A stretch of DNA of 5,521 nt from CAYWBI01 sp964456445 (GTDB lineage: Bacteria; Calditrichota; Calditrichia; Calditrichales; J004). This document shows positions 1-4,987 of this stretch, in pieces. A model generated the notes under the pieces. That model ran no database searches and was not told the DNA's origin. It saw nothing but the letters and a program-made list of their open reading frames with translations. The first letter of the stretch is position 1; every line of letters begins with the position of its first letter. The position numbers were made by a program, and so were the translations under genes. The DNA is taken from positions 1 to 5,521 of the forward strand of contig CAYWBI010000227.1 in the NCBI GenBank assembly GCA_964456445.1. The letters run 5' to 3'.

Positions 1-408
1 TATTAGATAATTACAGATATGGTGTAGAAAGTTTATTAAAAATTATCATTCCTATCCGGCTTAAATTAAAAATCCCTGACATTTCCACATAACGCCATAA
101 AAAACAATAGATTTTTTCTTTTTTCATGGAAATAAGTTCCTCTGTTCTTCATAGTAAGGAGTGGGTCTGTAGCCGCCTGCCAATCCGCGTTTTTTACCAT
201 TCAGGAGACTAACCTCGCCCATTAGGGCGGGGAGAAAAGCGGGCAACATAACGAATGGGGCTTCAGCCCAACCACTTCACGGGCTAAAGCCCGGGCTACC
301 CTCCAGGATCGTTTGTCCCCGGGATAAATCCCGGGGTTATTCATGAAGGAACCGGAGTTATCTCCCAAAATTAAACCGGACAGCAGTGAAAAATTATAAT
401 TGTTATTC
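1..408. other. Intergenic region downstream of the barrel gene, no convincing gene
   Basis: This stretch holds no gene I can support. The right half (about 213-336) is a cluster of palindromes described separately. The left half is AT-rich. Three very short minus-strand ORFs exist. One is 124..222 (32 aa, containing LAGGYRPTPYY), with an in-frame upstream ATG at 249. One is 66..200 (44 aa). One is 11..127 (38 aa, starting MKKEKIYCFLW), whose ATG overlaps the TGA of the first as ATGA and which has AGGA about 10 nt upstream. None resembles a family I know, and two overlap each other in different frames. I read them as chance ORFs or decayed repeat DNA. No strong terminator is visible after the stop codon at 409; only a weak GGAG/CTCC inverted repeat with a 4-nt loop lies at 354-365. 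Confidence 0.6.
213..336. repeat. Cluster of four REP-like palindromes
   Basis: Four short GC-rich inverted repeats lie in about 120 bp. The first is 213-232: CCTCGCCC, loop ATTA, GGGCGGGG, 8 pairs with one G-T wobble. The second is 258-269: GGGCT, TC, AGCCC. The third is 280-293: CGGGCT, AA, AGCCCG. The fourth is 317-336: CCCCGGGAT, AA, ATCCCGGGG, 9 perfect pairs. Three of the four share a design of inverted arms around a 2-nt spacer, and the last two share a central TAAA. Dense, mutually similar, extragenic palindromes downstream of a gene are the hallmark of REP/BIME-type elements, which RAYT (Y1-type) transposases can mobilise. No such transposase is in the window. Copy number elsewhere in the genome cannot be seen from here. 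Confidence 0.7.
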
Positions 409-1404
409 TTAAAATCTAAACTTAATTCCAATTCCAACACGGGTATCGACTGAAGATACATCCGTATGCGTAGTGTTCAGCCTTTCCGGATTGGTTTGTT
501 CGCTTTTAAAATCGGCGCTGGAAGAACGATAGCGGAATTTTACATCTCCAACAAGCGCAAGCGCATCGTTAAAGGCATATTCCCCTCCAAAACCAACGGT
601 AACAAAGAAAGGCGAAAATAAATCCTGAAAATAGGTGTCCGCATTATCATGATAAGATGAATCGTCCGGCGGTTGTATCTGTTTGTACAAGTCTTTTGAA
701 TTGGACAGTACCAAACCGCCGAGGGCGAGCACGAAGAAACGGCTGCGGAATTCATTCACCTGGGAAAGAAAATACTTTAAACCTGCGCCGATATTGACTT
801 CGCCACTATTACCGGTCTGTTCATTTTGCTGAGGGTCATTAGTTTCATAACGGGAGTAATTTTTTGAAAAACTGTTGTCGGTATTCACGGAGAAAGACGA
901 TATAATTTCAACTTGATCATTTAAGGCAAACGCCAGTTCGAAATCAATTTTGCTCTCACTAAGACCAATGCTATTCGCAAAAGGCAAGGGGGACTGACGA
1001 GTGGTATAATTATTTTGAAAAGTGAGCGTGTGTGAATAGGGCACAAACGACACGGTTAAGCCTATCCGACTAAGGAATCCGCGGCTCTTCGGCGTCAAAG
1101 GAATATCATCGGCACTTTTAGTGTGGCTTTGCAACACCGCATCGATGGCCGCGCGATCGGTCAGATAGCCTTTTTCGGCCGTATAAACCAAACCCAGGGG
1201 ATCGATAAAAAGAGAATCCACAGCCCCCATGCCAATGGCCTTTTGCATGTTTCTGCCAAAACGGTAATAAAGCATTTCATCAACAATAATCCTTACCGTT
1301 ATATTGTAGCTTTGATGATTTTTATAAACCACGCGGTCCTTATAGCCGTTGTTTTGGGCAAGGAGAAATATTGGCAATAAAAGCAAGACATAAAATCGTT
1401 TCAT
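409..1404 (-). CDS. Putative outer-membrane beta-barrel protein
   Basis: The product has 331 residues from the ATG at 1404. The N-terminus (MKRFYVLLLLPIFLLAQ) is a signal peptide with a Lys/Arg n-region and a leucine-rich core, cleaved near residues 16-17. Residues about 20-90 look like a small soluble region (contains DEMLYYRFGR and DSLFIDPLGLVY). From about residue 105 on, short alternating polar/apolar stretches rich in Phe, Tyr and Gly (for example RIGLTVSFVPY, KIDFELAFAL, FFVTVGFGGEYAF) alternate with Asn/Ser/Asp-rich loops. The chain ends VGIGIKFRF with a terminal Phe, the classic BAM-recognised C-terminus. I do not recognise a specific family. Possible starts are ATG 1407, which overlaps the upstream TGA as TGATG, and ATG 1404, which sits 5 nt from a GGGAG and is preferred; GTG 1410 is also in frame. 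It is coupled to two acetyltransferase genes, which says little about substrate. Barrel type is fairly sure, role unknown. Confidence 0.75.
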   Translation of the reverse strand: MKRFYVLLLLPIFLLAQNNGYKDRVVYKNHQSYNITVRIIVDEMLYYRFGRNMQKAIGMGAVDSLFIDPLGLVYTAEKGYLTDRAAIDAVLQSHTKSADDIPLTPKSRGFLSRIGLTVSFVPYSHTLTFQNNYTTRQSPLPFANSIGLSESKIDFELAFALNDQVEIISSFSVNTDNSFSKNYSRYETNDPQQNEQTGNSGEVNIGAGLKYFLSQVNEFRSRFFVLALGGLVLSNSKDLYKQIQPPDDSSYHDNADTYFQDLFSPFFVTVGFGGEYAFNDALALVGDVKFRYRSSSADFKSEQTNPERLNTTHTDVSSVDTRVGIGIKFRF

Positions 1405-1406
1405 CA

Positions 1407-1922
1407 TCACTCCCGGTTAAAAGTTTTTTGGAAAACATGAACGGTTTGCCCCCGCTGCTTCATCGTTTTCTTATAGGTTAGGGGCAGTTTTGCCAGTACA
1501 TGCTGCGAAGCAATATTATCAACTTCCACAACGGCAATCAAGGTATTTATTTTTTTCGTTTTTTGAGCAAAAGCAATACAAGCCCGGGCCGCCTCGGTAG
1601 CATAGCCTTTATTCCAAAACTCTTTTAAAAATGAAAAACCCAATTCAAACATCCCCGACTTACATAAGTCGGTTTTATTAAGTCCACATTGGCCTATAAA
1701 CCGGCCATCATCCTGTAGTTCGAGCAACCAACTGCCCATGCCCCATTTTTTATAAGACCCGCGCATAGCCTCGATCCACAACCCGGCGTTTTCCCTGATT
1801 TTTTCCGGTGGATAAAAAGTCATAGCTGCCAGTTCATTAAACAAGGATTCCACCAAATCGATATCTGCTTTATCCATTTTCCTGAAATCTAAGCGCTCGC
1901 TGGAAAACAACGTACTAATCAT
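1407..1922 (-). CDS. GNAT N-acetyltransferase, RimJ/RimL (Acetyltransf_3) type
   Basis: This 171-residue cytoplasmic protein has the length and layout of the RimJ/RimL-like branch of the GNAT superfamily. Members transfer acetyl from acetyl-CoA to an amine, often a protein N-terminus, an antibiotic or a small metabolite. Seen in the sequence: the opening strand (SERLDFRKMDKAD, residues 8-20), the GSWLLEL...RFIGQCGL strands (63-81), and the acetyl-CoA loop in ELGFSFLKEFWNKGYATEA (93-111). There NKGYAT stands for the Q/RxxGxG/A motif and TEAARACIAFA is the following helix. Then comes VVEVDNIASQHVLAKL (131-146), the motif B strand and helix. The ATG overlaps the upstream acetyltransferase by 8 nt (ATGATTAG), and the TGA stop overlaps the barrel gene's region, so translational coupling is expected on both sides. 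Substrate cannot be told from sequence. Confidence 0.88.
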   Translation of the reverse strand: MISTLFSSERLDFRKMDKADIDLVESLFNELAAMTFYPPEKIRENAGLWIEAMRGSYKKWGMGSWLLELQDDGRFIGQCGLNKTDLCKSGMFELGFSFLKEFWNKGYATEAARACIAFAQKTKKINTLIAVVEVDNIASQHVLAKLPLTYKKTMKQRGQTVHVFQKTFNRE

Positions 1923-2400
1923 TTTCGGAAGCCATTTTGATCAACGCGTCCCCGCTTAACCGGTTTACCGTCCATCCCTCCATGGAACAGGCGCCTAAGT
2001 TTTTATAAAAGTCAATGGCCGGTGTGTTCCAATCCAACACGGACCATTCCAGACGTCCACACTTACGTTGCACGGCAAGACGGGCCAACTCCCTTAGCAT
2101 AGCGGTGCCAAAGCCGCGCCCGCGGTATGCTTCATCAACAAACAAGTCTTCCAGGTAGATACCGGGTTTTGCCAAAAAAGTGGAATAATTATGAAAAAAC
2201 AAGGCTATTGCTACGGCCCGCCCTTGATCGAAGCCGAGCAGGACTTCGGCATATGGTTTGTCGCCGAACAGGGTTTCCTGCAATTGAACTTCGGTAGCCG
2301 TGACTTCATCTTCAAGTTTTTCATAGATGGCCAGTTTGCGGATAAAAGAGAGTATCACGGCGCTGTCTTCCCTGCCTGCCGGGCGGATTTTTAATGCCAT
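1915..2400 (-). CDS. GNAT acetyltransferase of the diamine/thialysine (SSAT-like) group
   Basis: This 161-residue protein resembles spermidine/spermine N1-acetyltransferase and its thialysine N-epsilon-acetyltransferase relatives along its full length. Seen in the sequence: IRPAGREDSAVILSFIRKLA (residues 5-24), then YEKLEDEVTAT (26-36), the acidic segment typical of the group. Next are LFFHNYSTFLAKPGIYLEDLFV (67-88) and the acetyl-CoA loop R93-G-R-G-F-G98. Then come EWSVLDWNTPAIDFYKNLGA (118-137), with the conserved WN pair at 124-125 and Tyr132 in the position of the catalytic Tyr, and a final GW...RL.GDAL block. Family members acetylate polyamines or lysine analogues in the cytoplasm; which amine is used here is inference only. 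It is the first gene of a three-gene unit. The ATG at 2400 has only a weak purine-rich stretch (GAAAGAA) upstream, unlike the GGGAG of the last gene. Confidence 0.9.
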   Translation of the reverse strand: MALKIRPAGREDSAVILSFIRKLAIYEKLEDEVTATEVQLQETLFGDKPYAEVLLGFDQGRAVAIALFFHNYSTFLAKPGIYLEDLFVDEAYRGRGFGTAMLRELARLAVQRKCGRLEWSVLDWNTPAIDFYKNLGACSMEGWTVNRLSGDALIKMASEND

Positions 2401-2471
2401 AAATAAGTTCTTTCAAATTTAATTTTCAAAATGAAACAAAATGTGACGACGGGCGTAGAGATATTCAGAAG

Positions 2472-2492
2472 TTGTCCTTATAATCAGGACAA
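2472..2492. promoter_or_regulatory. Perfect inverted repeat, possible operator upstream of the acetyltransferase unit
   Basis: TTGTCCT (2472-2478) and AGGACAA (2486-2492) are exact inverted arms around a 7-nt AT-rich spacer. The layout (7-7-7, AT centre, about 70 bp upstream of the first start codon) fits a dimeric repressor or activator site. The spacer reads TATAATC on the plus strand and GATTATA on the minus strand, so it could contain a -10 element, but no matching -35 is obvious for either strand. It could equally be an RNA hairpin in a 5' leader. I cannot assign it to a known regulator family. Confidence 0.4.
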
Positions 2493-2515
2493 GTGTGATA
2501 CACCTCCTACCCCTC

Positions 2516-2552
2516 AAAACCCGTACACGTTTTCCCGGCATGTACGGGTTTT
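2516..2552. terminator. Rho-independent terminator, likely bidirectional
   Basis: AAAACCCGTACA (2516-2527) pairs perfectly over 12 bp with TGTACGGGTTTT (2541-2552) around a 13-nt loop. On the minus strand the stem starts directly after the TAA of the TPR gene, and its right arm ends in TTTT, so it ends the envelope cluster. On the plus strand it is followed by six T in total and would also stop antisense or readthrough transcription into that cluster. It separates the two transcription units of the window. Confidence 0.85.
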
Positions 2553-3407
2553 TTAGTAATCCAATTTTAAAACTTTTTCCCGGATACCGCCAATAAAATC
2601 ATTCCGTTTTTTTTGATTATAGTACTCTGCGGTGCGATAGGCGCCAATAATATTGCCGGCGTGGAAAAGCGCGGTTATGCTGAGTGCAACCCCGGTAGTC
2701 AGGTATGATCTGTTATTTTCTGAATCGTATTTATAAGCCATATAACTGGAGAAGGCAAAAGCCCCGACAAATAGAAATGCCTGAATGGCGTCGATGGGAT
2801 GGTCGGTATATATTTGTCCGCCGCCAGGAAAAAGCGCCGAAAAAGCGCCCGCAACAAATGGGCTTTTTTGAGGAATATTAACGCCTTGTAAAACTTTCGT
2901 GGAAAGTTCCCCGCCCAGCCCGGCAAAAGGTTCCGCAGGGTATTTGTTCAACATTTTGTACGTATTGGCCGCCTGCTTCCACTTCCCGGCTTCTGTTAAA
3001 ACGAGCCCCTCATATAAACGCGAAAAGGGGCCGGGGTCTAATTTGGCATTTTCGCTAAAAACATGTAAGGCGCGGTTGTATAAGCCCATGGCATGATAAT
3101 TTAAACCCATATAGTTTTCTGCCCTGATTTGAATATCGGCAGGCAGCTTGCCCATATTCAATAAATATGCCGCATATTGCAAAGATGCATTATAACGTCC
3201 GCTTTTGTAATAGGCCTTACTAATTTGCAGATAACTATTACGGATTTCCACAGAGTCCCTGGAATAGAATGCCAGACGTTTGTATTCCGAAATGGCACGG
3301 AAATAATCCCTTTCGCCCATCAAATGGGCAGCAAAACCGGTCTTGGTCTGCGCATTGACAAACAAGGCACCGATGAGACAAATCCAAATAAATTGTTTTA
3401 GTTTCAT
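2553..3407 (-). CDS. Exported TPR protein with C-terminal PGxGQxY membrane-type domain
   Basis: The product has 284 residues. Residues 1-20 form a signal peptide (MKLKQFIWICLIGALFVNAQ). Residues about 24-165 are helical repeats of TPR character: GERDYFRAISEYKRLAFYS, YLQISKAYYKSGRYNASLQYA, ENYMGLNYHAMGLYNRALHVFSEN and EGLVLTEAGKWKQAANTY each show the small/Tyr/Ala spacing. A C-terminal domain follows: AGAFSALFPGGGQIY (186-200), then hydrophobic helices at about 205-224 and 236-256. This PGxGQxY plus hydrophobic-helix arrangement is the signature of DUF5683-like and related bacterial envelope domains of unknown function. The start is 8 nt after the YidD-like gene's stop with no clear Shine-Dalgarno, so translation probably depends on the upstream gene. 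A terminator begins right at the stop codon. The protein is likely periplasmic with a membrane anchor; it may be a partner of the YidD-like protein, which is inference. Confidence 0.8.
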   Translation of the reverse strand: MKLKQFIWICLIGALFVNAQTKTGFAAHLMGERDYFRAISEYKRLAFYSRDSVEIRNSYLQISKAYYKSGRYNASLQYAAYLLNMGKLPADIQIRAENYMGLNYHAMGLYNRALHVFSENAKLDPGPFSRLYEGLVLTEAGKWKQAANTYKMLNKYPAEPFAGLGGELSTKVLQGVNIPQKSPFVAGAFSALFPGGGQIYTDHPIDAIQAFLFVGAFAFSSYMAYKYDSENNRSYLTTGVALSITALFHAGNIIGAYRTAEYYNQKKRNDFIGGIREKVLKLDY

Positions 3408-3415
3408 ATAGAGTC

Positions 3416-3844
3416 TTAATGGTTGTTTAGATAAAAATCATCATTTAGCTTTAGAATACCCCTGTTTGTTTGATAAAAGGCGTATTTTAAATAGGCGTCT
3501 ATGTTTTCCCGATAAAAATAACGATCGATAAAAAATGCAAGACCAATAACGAAGCCACGTGTTTTTATTGCCTGATAGGCAAAATGTGAACAGCTTGTTT
3601 TAAAAGGACAGCGGGAAATGGAGTGAACTGAAATTTTTTTTTGATAAAAATGAATCAACGCCAGTGATGGAGTTAAAAGAGAAGCAATTGAATCAATCTT
3701 TGATTTTTCAATCCTTTTAGACACAGGTATAATATCATCAAATTCCCATGAACTTGTTTCTGCATAAGGCGCAATTCCCTGCCCAGATGAAACATCCGGT
3801 AGAAACATCAAGGTAAAAAGCATAAACATATAGAAAGTATGCAT
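3416..3844 (-). CDS. Exported YidD-like protein with degenerate C-terminus
   Basis: From the ATG at 3844 the product has 142 residues. Residues 1-22 (MHTFYMFMLFTLMFLPDVSSG) form a hydrophobic export signal. A polar linker follows, then a YidD (DUF37) core: LIHFYQKKISVHSISRCPFKTSC (63-85) continuing SHFAYQAIKTRGFVIGLAFFIDRYF. The spaced Cys79 and Cys85, the SCS triplet, the YQ..IS start and the G...G..... R helix match YidD, a small cytoplasmic factor that aids YidC membrane insertion. Unlike the canonical form, it has an export signal, is about twice as long, lacks the C-terminal CNP..GG.DPVP block, and is not beside rnpA or yidC. The reading frame stays open to 4012, but the extra 56 codons would overlap the lipoprotein gene and encode a terminator-like hairpin, so 3844 is preferred although no Shine-Dalgarno is visible there. 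The true role is unknown. Confidence 0.7.
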   Translation of the reverse strand: MHTFYMFMLFTLMFLPDVSSGQGIAPYAETSSWEFDDIIPVSKRIEKSKIDSIASLLTPSLALIHFYQKKISVHSISRCPFKTSCSHFAYQAIKTRGFVIGLAFFIDRYFYRENIDAYLKYAFYQTNRGILKLNDDFYLNNH

Positions 3845-3856
3845 ACTAATAAAATA

Positions 3857-3878
3857 CAGGCGCCACGAATGACGCCTG
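3857..3878 (-). terminator. UUCG-capped hairpin, possible terminator or attenuator
   Basis: On the minus strand CAGGCGTCA, loop TTCG, TGGCGCCTG forms a 9-bp stem with one G-T wobble and a highly stable UUCG tetraloop. It lies 12 nt after the lipoprotein stop codon and is followed by the T-rich stretch TATTTTATT, then 12 nt after the hairpin by the start codon of the YidD-like gene. It probably ends or attenuates transcription after the lipoprotein, or marks an RNA processing site. The T tract is interrupted, so termination may be partial. Confidence 0.6.
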
Positions 3879-3890
3879 ATAAAAAAACGG

Positions 3891-4352
3891 TTATTCTTTA
3901 AGAAGAGGTATGGTATTGGAATGTATCTGTCCTTCTTCATCAACGGCGCGGAAAATGGCGTAAACATGTTCTTCTCCGCTTTCATTGAAAGCCGTTTGAA
4001 GCGTAACCACAACGGTTTTAGGCTCTAAGTTGTACATCGCGCCATTACTGGCGTCAACTATTAACCCAATTATACCACCACACAATATGTTACCCAAAGT
4101 GATTGGGTCAAAATTTTTCGAAATAAATACTTTTTCTTCTTTATATCCATCCAGCTTTATAAAAACATTGTACTCTTTTCCTTTGGCCAGTTTAAATTGC
4201 GTAGGAGTTTCCCCCTGATAGACTTCGACGCCTCCTATGGTTTTAACCATCACATGAGCCCCGGCCGGATCGGAATCCACACTCATTTTTTCTTTGGTGC
4301 CGTGCAAAATCGTCGCACAGCTAAACAACAGCAATGTAGTTATACTCGCCAA
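3891..4352 (-). CDS. PEGA-domain lipoprotein (start unresolved)
   Basis: An envelope lipoprotein. With the only in-frame start codon, TTG 4352, it has 153 residues, a short hydrophobic signal and the lipobox LFSC with Cys12. The residue after it is Ala, which favours outer-membrane sorting. Residues 22-70 (MSVDSDPAGAHVMV to KLDGY) are a PEGA-like beta domain of the surface-layer/cell-wall associated type. The block LGNILCGGIIGLIVDASNGAMYNLEP (86-111) is typical of small bacterial PEGA lipoproteins and is followed by about 40 extra residues. In-frame codons before the TTG read IKHLLL, which would complete a proper Lys-containing signal peptide, but no ATG or GTG occurs before an in-frame TAA. 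An ATG at 4386 with a good GGGAGG lies in another frame. A one-base indel between 4353 and 4386 would join them. Family call is firm; the exact start is not. Confidence 0.75.
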   Translation of the reverse strand: MASITTLLLFSCATILHGTKEKMSVDSDPAGAHVMVKTIGGVEVYQGETPTQFKLAKGKEYNVFIKLDGYKEEKVFISKNFDPITLGNILCGGIIGLIVDASNGAMYNLEPKTVVVTLQTAFNESGEEHVYAIFRAVDEEGQIHSNTIPLLKE

Positions 4353-4383
4353 AAGTAAGTGTTTTATATGTATGAACGTTACG

Positions 4384-4396
4384 CATTGTGCCTCCC
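4384..4396 (-). promoter_or_regulatory. Strong ribosome binding site and ATG out of frame with the lipoprotein
   Basis: GGGAGG (4396-4391 on the minus strand) stands 4 nt before ATG 4386, the best Shine-Dalgarno/start pair in this intergenic region. The frame it opens runs only 21 codons (MRNVHTYKTLTFGEYNYIAVV) and stops inside the lipoprotein signal sequence. It is most likely the true start of the lipoprotein gene, separated from it by a one-base frame error or mutation. A small leader peptide is the other option. Confidence 0.55.
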
Positions 4397-4459
4397 TTTT
4401 ATAAACTTGTGATTAATAAACTTACCAACATTAAAATTTTCATGCAAGCAAAAAAACCG

Positions 4460-4987
4460 TTAGCTAAGTCTTTTTAATATTTCAAGCGCCCCGGCAAACT
4501 GTTCTTCCGAACGCCCCATATAATCGACGACTTCATCGATATAGCCATCGGTAGAGGCGGACCAGACGCGGTTGATATACCGTTCCCCCGTTGCATAGTA
4601 ATTCATGACGTCCGCATAAGCGGTTAAACCGTGCAGATGTCCGATGGTTTTACGGGCGTCCACAAACAGGGCCATGTTTTCCAAAAGTTTCTCATCGATA
4701 TCTTCATGGGTTTTTTGCGGGTTCGATTCATCCACGGCAGCACGGATATCACGCACATCGGCCAGGATTTGAGTCAGGCTTTCTTCGATTGTTTTCATAT
4801 TTCCCGCAAGTACATCCTCATGCATCGTTTCTTCAACGGTCCCTTTGCGAACCAATAAAATACCGATCGCCCCTACAATTAGGGTGATGATAAAATAGGT
4901 CCAGTTCACCTGCAAACGATCGAGTACACTCAGAAGGGAAGTAACTACAAAACTGAGGCCGATTAGCCCGTAACCAATATTTTTCAT
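4460..4987 (-). CDS. Small two-TM protein with helical tail, coupled to the OPT transporter
   Basis: The product has 175 residues and I do not recognise a named family. Residues about 4-22 (IGYGLIGLSFVVTSLLSVL) and 29-47 (WTYFIITLIVGAIGILLV) are two membrane segments joined by a short loop. RKG after the second places the rest in the cytoplasm by the positive-inside rule. Residues 52-86 (EETMHEDVL to RAAVD) have heptad-like helical character, and the remaining 90 residues are mostly helical, ending RSEEQFAGALEILKRLS. The ATG at 4987 shares one base with the TAA of the transporter gene (TAATG). AAGGA lies 11 nt upstream, plus GGGGG nearer to the start. An open frame extends further to 5095, but those codons lie within the transporter gene and read as an out-of-frame shadow. 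Tight coupling suggests an accessory or regulatory subunit of the transporter; this is inference. Confidence 0.8.
   Translation of the reverse strand: MKNIGYGLIGLSFVVTSLLSVLDRLQVNWTYFIITLIVGAIGILLVRKGTVEETMHEDVLAGNMKTIEESLTQILADVRDIRAAVDESNPQKTHEDIDEKLLENMALFVDARKTIGHLHGLTAYADVMNYYATGERYINRVWSASTDGYIDEVVDYMGRSEEQFAGALEILKRLS

Noticed and set aside
222..461. 79-codon minus-strand ORF covering the palindromes and the end of the barrel gene
   Set aside because: It overlaps the barrel gene in another frame and crosses the GC-rich palindrome cluster; its translation has no domain-like pattern.
2414..2440. Bacteroidetes-type promoter (TAAATTTG on the minus strand, 2421-2414) upstream of the SSAT-like gene
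   Set aside because: The -7 box matches TAnnTTTG but the nearest upstream TTTG is only 15 nt away, shorter than the usual spacing, and the region is AT-rich enough for chance.
2493..2511. Minus-strand GGAGGTG with possible leader-peptide start in the intergenic region
   Set aside because: The GTG overlaps the Shine-Dalgarno itself, and the TTG further on stops after two codons.
3845..4012. N-terminal extension of the YidD-like gene up to 4012
   Set aside because: It would overlap the PEGA lipoprotein gene by more than 100 nt, translate through the UUCG hairpin and bury the export signal 57 residues inside the protein.
4445..4475. T-rich stretch after the stop of the two-TM protein as a terminator
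   Set aside because: There are T residues on the minus strand but no stable GC stem before them; only a 6-bp TAGCTA palindrome, too weak to call.
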